Numbered from the stretch's first letter, positions 8,968-17,685 are shown. The stretch: DNA of 39,742 bases from Bacteroidota bacterium (GCA_013288285.1 JABDCE010000021.1:1-39742); one strand, 5' to 3'. A program made the numbers and translations. The notes: a model not told the origin generated them from the sequence alone.

Positions 8968-10360
8968 GCCTTGTCCGTTTCTTCAGCTGTTTCAAGGATT
9001 TCCGGCTGCGCTTTCCTGATGGCATTGATACCGCCTTCCAGGCTGCTACAAATCGGAATCCGTTGGCAAGCAGGAATGAGGCTGCTATCATGGACCTGTA
9101 ACCGCCGGCGCAGTAGATAAGCCAGCTATTGTTTTTGTCGAGGCCGGCGATCCTGCCTTTTAACTCATTCAATGGTATATGCGTAGAGCCTGATATATGG
9201 TCCCGGGATACTTCGAGCCTGTTCCTTACATCAAGCAGATCATAATTGAAGTTTATCGCCAATTTTGACATATCAGCTCCACTCACGGTAAGAATGTGCT
9301 CATACTTGTATTTTTGGGTGAACCATGTATCCATGCCACCATTCAGGTAGCCAAGCACATTGTCAAATCCTATTCTCGCCAGCCGCTCAATAGCTTCCTT
9401 TTCCTTGCCTGGATCAACGATTAGTAATATGGGTGCTTCTGGCGAGATAAAGAGCCCTGCCCATACTGCGAAATCACCGTTTAGCCCGATATTCAATGCT
9501 CCTTCAATAAATCCGGCAGCAAATGCTAATGGGTCCCGCGTATCTAACACTACGGTGCCCGGGCGTCGCAGGCTATTGAATTTGCTTAACGAAAGAGGGG
9601 TTAGTGACATCTTCAGCACGCTATGATATAATTCTGTACCTTTTTTGTTGAGCACAGCGTCTTTGAAGAAATAACCGGGGGCAATGGGAAGATCAGCGGT
9701 GACTGCCTTGATAAACTGGTCTTTGTCTTCTATAAGCAGCGCGTAGTTTGTGGACCGCTCCCCGCCAATAGTGGAAAAAGATGATGATCCGATGTTTTTT
9801 CCGCAAGCCGAGCCAGCACCATGTCCCGGATAAACTATTGTTTCATCGGGCAACGTTTTTATTTGACTCTGCAGAAAATCATACATCATCGCAGCCAGTG
9901 TTTCCTTCGGTAGGTTTCCGCTCAACAGGTCGGGCCGCCCAACATCGCCCACAAAAAGCGTATCGCCCGTGAACAAATACCTGGAGTCGCTGTTTTTGTC
10001 GCTGAAAAGGAAACAGGTGGATTCAATGGTGTGGCCGGGTGTATGCAGTACTTCTATTTCTGAATTGCCGACGCGGAGTACCTCGTGATCAGAGGCGATA
10101 TAGGCTTTGTATTCGGGCATAGCATTGGGGCCGAATACGATGGCTGCACCCGTTGCGTTGGCAAGGTCTATGTGGCCTGAGACAAAATCGGCATGAAAGT
10201 GAGTTTCCAGTATATACTTAATTTTGGCGCCGCGTTCTTTAGCCAGTTCTAAGTATGGTTCTGGATTTCTGAGTGGGTCTATAACTACCGCTTCTTTGTC
10301 GCTTTCGATGTAGTAAGCTGCATGAGCGAGGCAATTAGTATACAACTGTTTGACGTACAT
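8942..10360 (-). CDS. metallo-beta-lactamase / double-rhodanese sulfur-transfer protein, C-terminus frameshifted
   Basis: The protein combines an N-terminal metallo-beta-lactamase domain like persulfide dioxygenases (metal motif THFHADFVSGH at residues 53-63) with two rhodanese domains. The first rhodanese lacks a catalytic Cys (LLIVDPG in its place); the second has CAGGYRS. Such proteins oxidise or transfer sulfane sulfur. I choose MYVKQLYTNC at 10360 because the upstream extension to 10504 covers the promoter and has no family character. Near 9045 the frame shifts. Adding one base there (GTAGCA-A-GCC) turns the odd basic tail into LEGGINAIRKAQPEILETAE and moves the stop to 8964-8966, giving 465 residues. 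The annotated frame instead reads on to 8942. It is either a real mutation or a sequencing/assembly error. Confidence 0.88.
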   Translation of the reverse strand: MYVKQLYTNCLAHAAYYIESDKEAVVIDPLRNPEPYLELAKERGAKIKYILETHFHADFVSGHIDLANATGAAIVFGPNAMPEYKAYIASDHEVLRVGNSEIEVLHTPGHTIESTCFLFSDKNSDSRYLFTGDTLFVGDVGRPDLLSGNLPKETLAAMMYDFLQSQIKTLPDETIVYPGHGAGSACGKNIGSSSFSTIGGERSTNYALLIEDKDQFIKAVTADLPIAPGYFFKDAVLNKKGTELYHSVLKMSLTPLSLSKFNSLRRPGTVVLDTRDPLAFAAGFIEGALNIGLNGDFAVWAGLFISPEAPILLIVDPGKEKEAIERLARIGFDNVLGYLNGGMDTWFTQKYKYEHILTVSGADMSKLAINFNYDLLDVRNRLEVSRDHISGSTHIPLNELKGRIAGLDKNNSWLIYCAGGYRSMIAASFLLANGFRFVAAWKAVSMPSGKRSRKSLKQLKKRTRHDANSAND

Positions 10361-10405
10361 AGTGTGCTTTTTTTGTGAAGACTGCTGGATTAGCGTCGAA
10401 TTCGA

Positions 10406-10471
10406 CAAAAATAGGAGAAGGCTATGCCCTAAAATATGATCATGGTCATGTAAAAGGTTGATGGTCATCAA
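10406..10471 (-). promoter_or_regulatory. promoter of the MBL/rhodanese gene with a perfect FNR box
   Basis: On the minus strand a -7 box TATTTTTG (10406-10413) is preceded after 22 bp by ATGACCATGATCAT (10436-10449) and after 8 more bp by TTGATGACCATCAA (10458-10471). The latter is a perfect match to the FNR consensus TTGAT-N4-ATCAA. No -33 TTTG is visible. The architecture equals that of the ccoS promoter, centres near -42 and -64. Confidence 0.78.
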
Positions 10472-10590
10472 CTTGAGGTTGTCCCACCTCTGCCATGCAG
10501 ACAACGGTTTTACCTATCGGAGAAAAAATGGTTATGCCGGAGCGTTAAAGGGATAATATCTGCTATATTCGCCGGCAGATAACAGAGCAA

Positions 10591-11883
10591 ATGCATACCC
10601 TGGTACAATTACAGAGCGGCGCGCTGAAAGGAGCAGTTTCATTGAACCTGTCTGAGGAGCTTTCTCATTTTCCGAGGGAGATATTTGAACTTGCAGATAC
10701 GCTCGAAGTTCTGGATTTGTCGCGCAATAAACTGGCTGAACTGCCGGCGGATATGGGGCGGCTGAAGAAATTAAGGATACTTTTTTGCTCGGAGAACCAA
10801 TTCACAGTACTGCCGGAAGTGCTGGCCGATTGTCCGCTACTGGATATAGTTGGGTTCAAGGCCAATCAAATAGCGCATATACCTGCAAGAGCCCTTAACC
10901 CTAACCTGCGCTGGCTGATACTTACCGACAACGAGATAACCAAACTGCCGGACACGATAGGGGGCTGCGCCCGGATGCAAAAACTGATGCTGGCGGGTAA
11001 CCGACTGAGCGAACTGCCGGAAGCGCTGAGCCAATGTAGCAATTTAGGGCTATTGCGCATATCGGCCAACCGGCTGGAGGCGCTGCCTGAATGGCTGCTG
11101 CGGATGCCGAGGCTGGGGTGGCTGGCTTTTTCTGGAAATGTATTTAGCAGGCGGGCAGACAGCAGGGACGATCTGCCCTTCGTGGGCTGGCATGAGCTAC
11201 ATTTGCATGAGCTGCTGGGCGAAGGGGCATCGGGCGTTATATACAAAGGGACAAAACATTACGAGGCTGAACCAAAAGAGGTGGCCGTGAAAATATTTAA
11301 GGGCGCGGTAACGAGCGATGGATTGCCGGAGGATGAAATGAATACGTTTATAGCAGCCGGCAGGCATGCGGGACTGGTGCCGGTAATAGGGCAGATAGCG
11401 GCCCACCCTGACGGTAAGAAGGGCCTGGTGATGGAACTGGTAGGCGCTCACTATAGGAACCTGGGCCTGCCGCCGAGTTTTGAAAGTTGCACACGCGATG
11501 TCTTTACACCCGGAGCCGCTTTATCTGCAACACAGGCGCTGAAGATAGCCGCTACCATTGCATCGGTAGCCAATCAACTGCACCGTAACGGCATTATGCA
11601 TGGCGACTTGTATGCCCACAATACATTAGTGGACGACAAGGGCAATACGCTGCTGGGCGATTTTGGTGCGGCATCGATGTATGAAACAACAGACGAGCGG
11701 CTGGCGCGCTCATTAGAGCGGATAGAGGTATACGCTTTTGGCTGCCTGCTGGATGACCTCGTTTTTTTGTGTGGCGGACATGAGGAATTGGAGGCACTGC
11801 GGAATGCATGTATGGCGCCTGATGTGCTGTCGCGGCCGGCCTTTGAAGAGCTGGACGGTAAACTGGCCAACATGGCGTGCTGA
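10591..11883 (+). CDS. leucine-rich-repeat protein fused to a eukaryotic-like protein kinase
   Basis: This 430-residue protein has about seven LRR units in residues 15-185 (repeated L-x-x-L-x-L-S-x-N-x-L-x-x-LP pattern), then a compact Ser/Thr-type kinase domain. Kinase motifs are visible: glycine loop GEGASGVIYKG at 210-220, VAVK with Lys234, catalytic loop HGDLYAHN at 337-344 (HGD in place of HRD) and DFG at 357-359. The catalytic Asp339, Asn344 and Asp357 are present, so it is likely active. There is no signal peptide or membrane helix. It is transcribed divergently from the MBL/rhodanese gene and followed by folK after 33 bases. The substrate is unknown. Confidence 0.88.
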   Translation: MHTLVQLQSGALKGAVSLNLSEELSHFPREIFELADTLEVLDLSRNKLAELPADMGRLKKLRILFCSENQFTVLPEVLADCPLLDIVGFKANQIAHIPARALNPNLRWLILTDNEITKLPDTIGGCARMQKLMLAGNRLSELPEALSQCSNLGLLRISANRLEALPEWLLRMPRLGWLAFSGNVFSRRADSRDDLPFVGWHELHLHELLGEGASGVIYKGTKHYEAEPKEVAVKIFKGAVTSDGLPEDEMNTFIAAGRHAGLVPVIGQIAAHPDGKKGLVMELVGAHYRNLGLPPSFESCTRDVFTPGAALSATQALKIAATIASVANQLHRNGIMHGDLYAHNTLVDDKGNTLLGDFGAASMYETTDERLARSLERIEVYAFGCLLDDLVFLCGGHEELEALRNACMAPDVLSRPAFEELDGKLANMAC

Positions 11884-11916
11884 AATCTATTATTTCAATA
11901 AGTAACTTTACCTGTG

Positions 11917-12405
11917 ATGAAGACTGCATACCTGCTACTGGGCAGCAATGAAGGCAATCGAACCGAGTGGCTGAAGCGAGCCATAGCGCTCATAGATGAA
12001 GGCTGTGGGGCAATAATGAAACAATCGGCGGTGTATGAAACGGCCGCCTGGGGCATAACAGCGCAGCCTGACTTCCTGAATATGGTGGTGGAAGTGGAAA
12101 CGGACCTGGCGCCTGCAGATCTGCTTGCCTGCGTGCTCCATGTTGAAAACCAGCTTGGGCGAAAAAGGGATGTAAAATGGGGCCCGCGCACTATAGACAT
12201 AGATATATTGCTGTATGGCAGTGAAATAATAGACCAGCCGGAATTGAAGGTGCCACACCCATACCTGCAGGAGCGCCGTTTCACGCTCGCACCGTTGGCG
12301 GAACTGGCCCCTGATTATATTCACCCTGTGCTGCACCAAACCATTAATGAACTACTGGCGGTATGCCCGGATGAGTTGGAGGTGAGACGTAAGGGAGCGC
12401 TATAA
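11917..12405 (+). CDS. folK: 2-amino-4-hydroxy-6-hydroxymethyldihydropteridine diphosphokinase
   Basis: FolK transfers pyrophosphate from ATP to the hydroxymethyl dihydropterin in folate biosynthesis. The 162-residue protein shows LLLGSNEGNR at the start, the central QPDFLNMVVEVET segment, the HPPK signature KWGPRTIDIDILLYG and the later VPHPYLQERRFTLAPL. The open frame includes a GTG one codon earlier (11914), but ATG at 11917 is preferred. It follows the LRR-kinase gene closely and may be co-transcribed. Confidence 0.96.
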   Translation: MKTAYLLLGSNEGNRTEWLKRAIALIDEGCGAIMKQSAVYETAAWGITAQPDFLNMVVEVETDLAPADLLACVLHVENQLGRKRDVKWGPRTIDIDILLYGSEIIDQPELKVPHPYLQERRFTLAPLAELAPDYIHPVLHQTINELLAVCPDELEVRRKGAL

Positions 12406-12415
12406 AGCTCGAATT

Positions 12416-12445
12416 TCCAATTTATTTAGAAAATCCAATTTATTT
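12416..12445. repeat. 12-bp direct repeat upstream of the Y-family polymerase gene
   Basis: TCCAATTTATTT occurs at 12416-12427 and again at 12434-12445, an 18-bp period. It lies just before the polymerase start, beside a possible -7 like TAATTTAG (12459-12466). It could be an operator, but the regulator is unknown. Confidence 0.5.
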
Positions 12446-12470
12446 GACAAAATAGTCCTAATTTAGCCTT

Positions 12471-13901
12471 GTGAACCACAAGGGCGACTATTTCAGGAAT
12501 TCCATAGGCATAAAAACGGCCCCGCTGGTCATGTACCTTGACATGAACAGCTACTTTGCCAGTTGTGAGCAGCAGCGGCACCCAGAACTGCGTGGCAAGG
12601 CGGTAGGGGTGCTTACGTATGATGGTCCGAATGCGGCAGTCATAGCTGCATCGATAGAAGCCAAGAAATTTGGAATAAAGACGGGAATGCGGTTGGGCGA
12701 CTGCCGCTTGCTGTGTCCCCACCTGATAACCACGGTGACGCACCCTGCCTGGTACCGGCAGATACATGTGGACGTGATGAACATACTGCGCAGCTACTGC
12801 GACGATGTGATACCTAAGAGCATAGACGAGGCTGTGGCCAATTTTCACTCATACTACCTGGTATATAAAGACCTGACGGAGGTAGCGAGACAGATAAAGG
12901 CGGATATAGCCCGGAAATATGACTATCTAAAATGCTCGATAGGGATAGCGCCAAATTCATTCCTGGCGAAGGTGGGCACGGAACTGCAAAAGCCGGATGG
13001 GCTGGTGGTGATCACCCCGGAAAATATAGACGAACACCTGGCCAAAATGAAACTGACGGACCTGCCCGGTATAGCCAGTGCCAACGAACGCCGGCTGCGT
13101 ATGATAGGTATACAGACCCCGGTTGAGATGCGGCATTCGTCGGCTGCGCTGCTGCGCAAGGCGTTTGGCGGGGTAGTGGGTGACTACTGGCACCGGCGGC
13201 TGAATTTTGGCGAGGTGGATATGTATAGCAAAACGGAAAACCGCACGATGAGCGCCACCCGTACCATGAGCCGGCAGCAGAGCAGCGACCGGCAGCAACT
13301 GGAATCTATGGTGATATCGCTATGCACACGGCTGGAACAGCGGATGGTGAAAAGCGGAACTTTTTGCCGGGAGGTGTACTTCAGTATAAAGTACCGGGAC
13401 AATACTAGGTGGGAGACCACGATAAAGCTGGCTGACCCGCTGCAGGACGCTGTGGAAATGCGCAGCTACATCAACGAGCGCATCAGGGAATTTGAACGGA
13501 GCAGGAACGTAGCTACCGTGTTCACAGACAAAACAACGAACCTGACGATAGCCATACAGTCGTTTGTGAAGGATACGGTGATGCAATACAGCTTGTTTGA
13601 CAACCGCATGAAGAAGGACGTACTGCGCAAGGTAGTGTACCAGATAAAGGACCACTATGACCAGAAAAACATAGTGCGGAAGGGCAGTGAAATGTTTAGT
13701 CCGTATGTGATGAAGGATGCTATTGGATTTGGTTCGGTAAGGGATATGGGGCTGAACAAAGACGGGCAGGTGAAGAACAAGCACATGCTGGAAGAGGATG
13801 AGCAGCCGGGGCAGCCGCGACAGGTGGTGATAAAGCGTAAAGAACCGGTGGTGCAGCCAGTGGAGGAGGAGATATTTAACGATATATGGGATGGCGAATG
13901 A
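12471..13901 (+). CDS. Y-family (DinB/Pol IV-like) translesion DNA polymerase
   Basis: This 476-residue protein copies damaged DNA with low fidelity. The catalytic palm motifs are visible: MYLDMNSYFASCEQ with Asp24, and SIDEA at 117-121 supplying Asp119 and Glu120. The helix-hairpin-helix thumb follows (LPGIASANERRLRMIGIQT) and then a little-finger domain. The tail (about 430-476) is charged and probably disordered, a possible site for a sliding-clamp peptide, though I see no clear QxxLF motif there. The start is a GTG; the next in-frame ATG at residue 21 would truncate the first strand. A radical SAM gene follows after 54 bases, so the two may form a DNA-damage unit. Confidence 0.92.
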   Translation: MNHKGDYFRNSIGIKTAPLVMYLDMNSYFASCEQQRHPELRGKAVGVLTYDGPNAAVIAASIEAKKFGIKTGMRLGDCRLLCPHLITTVTHPAWYRQIHVDVMNILRSYCDDVIPKSIDEAVANFHSYYLVYKDLTEVARQIKADIARKYDYLKCSIGIAPNSFLAKVGTELQKPDGLVVITPENIDEHLAKMKLTDLPGIASANERRLRMIGIQTPVEMRHSSAALLRKAFGGVVGDYWHRRLNFGEVDMYSKTENRTMSATRTMSRQQSSDRQQLESMVISLCTRLEQRMVKSGTFCREVYFSIKYRDNTRWETTIKLADPLQDAVEMRSYINERIREFERSRNVATVFTDKTTNLTIAIQSFVKDTVMQYSLFDNRMKKDVLRKVVYQIKDHYDQKNIVRKGSEMFSPYVMKDAIGFGSVRDMGLNKDGQVKNKHMLEEDEQPGQPRQVVIKRKEPVVQPVEEEIFNDIWDGE

Positions 13902-13955
13902 GGCGCAATAAAAGGAACAACATTATTCACAACATACCAGAGAGGAGAGTAAGTT

Positions 13956-15029
13956 ATGATAAACCAGGTAGCTAACGACAGAATGGAAAAGGGAAGGGGT
14001 GCGCAGTATAACCCCAAGAATAAATTTCTGAAGGGGGAGTATGTGCAGGAGCATGTGGAAGGCATAGACGACTGGGAGCAGGAGAAGCGGGAAACTGAGT
14101 ACATCTATGACGACAGCAAGACGCTGGTGAACAAAGTGACGAGCCCAGATGTGGGCATGATGTATTCGGCCAATCCCTACCAGGGCTGTGAGCATGGGTG
14201 CATCTATTGTTATGCCCGCAATTCGCATGAATACTGGGGGTATAGTGCGGGTGTGGATTTTGAGAGCCGCATAGTAGTGAAGAAGAATGCGCCGGCGCTG
14301 CTGCGCAAATTCTTCGACAATAAGAACTGGGAGCCTGCGTCTATATCGCTGAGCGGCAATACAGACTGCTACCAGCCCATAGAACGCAAAATGAAGATCA
14401 CAAGGGCGCTGCTGGAAATATGCCTGGAGTACCGCAACCCGGTGGGCATCATATCGAAGAATGCGCTGGTGCTGCGCGATATGGACATCATACAGGACCT
14501 GGCAAAAATGAACCTGGTGCGGGTGTTCTCATCTATCACTTCGTTGGATGAAGACCTGCGCAGGGTGCTGGAGCCACGTACGGCATCGTACCGGTCGCGG
14601 CTGAAGGTAGTGGAGACGCTGGCCAAAGCTGGCGTGCCAACAGGGATAATGAACGCGCCGCTGATACCGGGGCTCAATGATATGCACATGCACGATGTAT
14701 TGAAGGCAGCCAGTGAAGCTGGCGCTCTGTGGGCTGGGTACACTGTGGTGCGGCTGAACGGCGCCATAGGGGGGATCTTCAAAGACTGGTTGCATAAGAC
14801 ATTTCCCGACAGGGCAGATAAGGTATGGCACCAGATCAGTGAGTGTCACGACGGGCAGGTGAATGACAGCCGCTGGGGAAACAGGATGAGCGGCGATGGG
14901 AAATTTGCCGAGCTGATAAAAACACAGTTCCAGATATACTGTAAAAAATACCACCTCAATGAAACGCATATGGAAATGAACACCAAGGATTTCAGGAGGC
15001 CCAAGGTGGGGCAGTTGCGGTTGTTTTAA
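13956..15029 (+). CDS. PA0069/SplB-like radical SAM protein
   Basis: This 357-residue protein has the radical SAM cluster motif C-x3-C-x2-C at Cys78, Cys82 and Cys85 (GCEHGCIYCYARNSHEYWG), then the AGVDFE and SLSGNTDCYQPIE stretches characteristic of the PA0069/Rv2578c family. That family is related to spore photoproduct lyase, but its reaction is unknown to me. The C-terminal region ends RPKVGQLRLF. It lies 54 bases downstream of the Y-family polymerase gene, hinting at a nucleic-acid role (inference). The start ATG follows an AGAGGAGAG purine stretch that could act as a ribosome site. Confidence 0.88.
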   Translation: MINQVANDRMEKGRGAQYNPKNKFLKGEYVQEHVEGIDDWEQEKRETEYIYDDSKTLVNKVTSPDVGMMYSANPYQGCEHGCIYCYARNSHEYWGYSAGVDFESRIVVKKNAPALLRKFFDNKNWEPASISLSGNTDCYQPIERKMKITRALLEICLEYRNPVGIISKNALVLRDMDIIQDLAKMNLVRVFSSITSLDEDLRRVLEPRTASYRSRLKVVETLAKAGVPTGIMNAPLIPGLNDMHMHDVLKAASEAGALWAGYTVVRLNGAIGGIFKDWLHKTFPDRADKVWHQISECHDGQVNDSRWGNRMSGDGKFAELIKTQFQIYCKKYHLNETHMEMNTKDFRRPKVGQLRLF

Positions 15030-15071
15030 TGGGATGGAAGCTAGAATTAGATTTTTTAGCTATTTCATCCT

Positions 15072-15079
15072 TAAATTTG
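15072..15079 (+). promoter_or_regulatory. -7 box of the Uma2 gene
   Basis: TAAATTTG matches the Bacteroidota -7 consensus TAnnTTTG and lies 14 bases before the preferred ATG at 15094. No clear TTTG is seen at -33. Confidence 0.5.
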
Positions 15080-15093
15080 CTCAAAGACGCGAT

Positions 15094-15681
15094 ATGACCT
15101 TAGCGGAACTGGATCTGAATAAAACATACACTTACGCTGATTATTTCAAGTGGAAATTTGAAGACAGGGTGGAGCTTATAAAAGGGAAACTTTTTAAGAT
15201 GAGTCCTGCCCCTAATCGTATCCATCAGCAGCTATCGGGTTCTGTGCATGGGCAATTGTGGAGTTTCCTGAGAGGTGGTAAATGCCAGGTGTTTGCCGCT
15301 CCGTTTGATGTGCGCCTGCCACGGAAGTCTAAAGAAGATAAAGATATCATAACTGTATTGCAACCGGATATCTGCGTTATTTGCGATCCTGCTAAACTAG
15401 ATGATAAAGGATGTATAGGCGCTCCGGATATCGTAGTAGAAATACTTTCACCGGGGAATAATTCAAAGGAGCTCAAAAACAAATATGAGGTCTACGAAGA
15501 ATCCGGCGTGAAAGAATACTGGGTGGTATCTCCACAGGATAATACATTTATTATATACACGCTTATTAATGGCAAATATGACGCATCGAGGCTTATGGTT
15601 GCCGGTGATGTGATTACATCTGCTATACTCCCGGGCTTTTCTCTCGACCTTACCGAGTTGTTTGATGATATAAACAAGTAG
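15094..15681 (+). CDS. Uma2 family (DUF820) putative endonuclease
   Basis: From the ATG at 15094 the product is 195 residues (MTLAELDLNKTYTYADYFKW). The fold is the PD-(D/E)xK-like Uma2 type. The typical motifs are ELIKGKLFKMSPAP near the start, LQPDICVICDP in the middle, and APDIVVEILSPGN followed by KNKYEVYEESGVKEYWVV. The conserved Asp, Glu and Lys (PDIVVEILSP...K) are present. The frame opens earlier at 15034, but a -7 box TAAATTTG (15072-15079) falls inside that extension, so the later start is better. Biological role in Bacteria is unsettled. It is a single gene between the radical SAM and DedA genes. Confidence 0.9.
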   Translation: MTLAELDLNKTYTYADYFKWKFEDRVELIKGKLFKMSPAPNRIHQQLSGSVHGQLWSFLRGGKCQVFAAPFDVRLPRKSKEDKDIITVLQPDICVICDPAKLDDKGCIGAPDIVVEILSPGNNSKELKNKYEVYEESGVKEYWVVSPQDNTFIIYTLINGKYDASRLMVAGDVITSAILPGFSLDLTELFDDINK

Positions 15682-15774
15682 CTCCGGTGTAGCCTATTTC
15701 AGGACGATTCGGAGATAGATTCTGAATGGAATGTTCGTTTTTTTATCTATTTTCACGGCTCCAAGATGTAAACT

Positions 15775-16458
15775 ATGCACGAAATAATAGATTTATTAAA
15801 GACATTACTTGCAGACCCTGATAAACTAATGAATTTTATTACAACCCATGGCGGGTTGTATGTGGTGATGTTCATCATATTTGCAGAAACGGGGTTATTT
15901 GTCGGGTTCTTCCTTCCCGGTGATTCTATTTTGTTCATTACTGGTATACTCATTGCCAATTCTCCGGCGCCATTTGCCAATGAATTTGTTGACTTGCTGT
16001 ATTGGGTCTCGTTAATAAGTATTTCGGCCATTGTGGGGAATATGCTGGGCTTCTGGTTTGGCAAGGAAACAGGCCACCTGTGGTTTGAGAAGCGGGATAC
16101 CTGGCTGTTCAAACAGAAGCATCTGAAACAAGCTCACGATTTTTACGAAAAGAAGGGCAATCTCGCCATCATACTTGGGCGGTTTCTTCCCATAGTGCGC
16201 ACTTTTGCTCCATTGGTGGCGGGCATTGTGAAAATGGACAAGAAGAAATTCGTGTCGTATAGCATAGTAGGTGCATTTGCCTGGGTCATCAGCATGATAC
16301 TTGCCGGCTATTTCCTGGGGCATAATGAGTTCGTGAAGAAGAACATTGACAAGATTGTTATTGCGCTGATAGTGGTGACCACTGCTCCTGTGTTGTTCAA
16401 AATGATCTTTGGTAAGCACGAACCAACTACAGCGGGTAACGACGGCGGCAAATCATAG
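15775..16458 (+). CDS. DedA family membrane protein
   Basis: The 227-residue protein has the DedA/SNARE-associated domain: ETGLFVGFFLPGDSILFITG near the N-terminus, GNMLGFWFGKETG, then GRFLPIVRTFAPLVAGI and the later AFAWV segment. The conserved Glu, Pro-Gly-Asp and the FxPxxRTxAP motif are all present. DedA proteins are inner-membrane transporters or flippases linked to lipid carrier recycling and membrane homeostasis. The gene ends 3 bases before an MFS transporter gene, so they are probably one transcript. Confidence 0.93.
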   Translation: MHEIIDLLKTLLADPDKLMNFITTHGGLYVVMFIIFAETGLFVGFFLPGDSILFITGILIANSPAPFANEFVDLLYWVSLISISAIVGNMLGFWFGKETGHLWFEKRDTWLFKQKHLKQAHDFYEKKGNLAIILGRFLPIVRTFAPLVAGIVKMDKKKFVSYSIVGAFAWVISMILAGYFLGHNEFVKKNIDKIVIALIVVTTAPVLFKMIFGKHEPTTAGNDGGKS

Positions 16459-16461
16459 TCT

Positions 16462-17685
16462 ATGAAACAAAATCAGAACATCGCGATACTGAGTGTTCCG
16501 GTTATTGTAGCCGCCCTGGGCTATTTCGTTGATATTTATGACCTCCTTTTATTCGCATTCATCAGGATAAGCAGCCTCATGAGCCTGGGTTATACACAGG
16601 ATCAATCTGTGAACATGGGCCTTGATATCATGTCGTACCAGATGGTAGGTCTGTTGCTGGGTGGCATATTGTGGGGTGTGATAGGGGATAAGAGAGGCCG
16701 CATGAGTGTACTCTTCGGTTCTATCATTATCTATTCTTTGGCTAACATCGCCAACGGTTTTGCGCATGATATATTTACTTACAAACTTTGCCGCTTCATA
16801 GCTGGCATAGGCCTGGCCGGTGAACTGGGCGCGGGCATCACGCTGGTATGTGAGCTTATACCTAAGGAGAAGAGAGGGTACGCGACTTCTTTTGTAGCCG
16901 GCGTAGGGCTTACCGGGGCCATACTGGCGTATTTCATTTCCAGGTGGTTTGACTGGCGCATCTGTTATTTTATCGGGGGTGGTTTAGGATTGCTGCTGCT
17001 GTGTATGCGCGTAGGTGTATATGAGTCAGGCATGTTTGCTATGGAGAAAAAGGAGCGGATACAGCATGGCAATTTCCTGATGTTCTTTACCAATTACAAC
17101 AGGTTCAGAAGGTATATGCTGGGCATCATGATAGGTCTGCCTATCTGGTATGTAATGGGCATATTGGTGCAACTGTCGGATAAGTTCGGGAAGCAGTTCG
17201 GGATAAAGGAGAAGATCATGCCGGGCAGGGTGATGGTGTATATGTATATCGGTATTTCCATTGCTGATTTCCTGTCGGGTATCCTCAGCCAGCAGTTAAA
17301 GAGTCGTAAGAAAGCGCTGTACATTTATTACTTCGTAATGATAACGGGTATCATCCTTTATTTCTTCCAGGCTGGTGGCTCGCTGGCCGGCATGTATACC
17401 GTATGCATCATTATGGGAGTAGGCACCGGTTTCTGGGCACTGTTCGTGACCATTGCGGCAGAACAGTTTGGTACCAACCTGCGTGCTACGGCCACCACCA
17501 CCACACCTAATATGGTGCGGGGATCGCTGGTGATTGTGGCCATATTGTTTGAGTATCTCGAAAACCATTTCAGTTTCATCACCTCAGGGGCTATCACGGG
17601 TTGTGTGGTGGTATTGCTTGGTTGCTTTGCGCTATACAAGGCTGATGAAACATACGGCAAGGACCTGAATTTCCTGGAGGAGTAG
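16462..17685 (+). CDS. major facilitator superfamily transporter (first of tandem pair)
   Basis: A 407-residue protein with about 12 hydrophobic segments. It shows the MFS loop 2-3 signature GVIGDKRGRMSVLFGS and the block RFIAGIGLAGELGAGITLV. It belongs to the sugar-transporter/AAHS-like side of the superfamily, but the substrate cannot be told. It starts 3 bases after dedA. It closely resembles the next gene along its whole length, sharing VIVAALGYFVDIYDLLLF near the start and a GFWALFVT / FGTNLRAT pair near the end. Confidence 0.9.
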   Translation: MKQNQNIAILSVPVIVAALGYFVDIYDLLLFAFIRISSLMSLGYTQDQSVNMGLDIMSYQMVGLLLGGILWGVIGDKRGRMSVLFGSIIIYSLANIANGFAHDIFTYKLCRFIAGIGLAGELGAGITLVCELIPKEKRGYATSFVAGVGLTGAILAYFISRWFDWRICYFIGGGLGLLLLCMRVGVYESGMFAMEKKERIQHGNFLMFFTNYNRFRRYMLGIMIGLPIWYVMGILVQLSDKFGKQFGIKEKIMPGRVMVYMYIGISIADFLSGILSQQLKSRKKALYIYYFVMITGIILYFFQAGGSLAGMYTVCIIMGVGTGFWALFVTIAAEQFGTNLRATATTTTPNMVRGSLVIVAILFEYLENHFSFITSGAITGCVVVLLGCFALYKADETYGKDLNFLEE

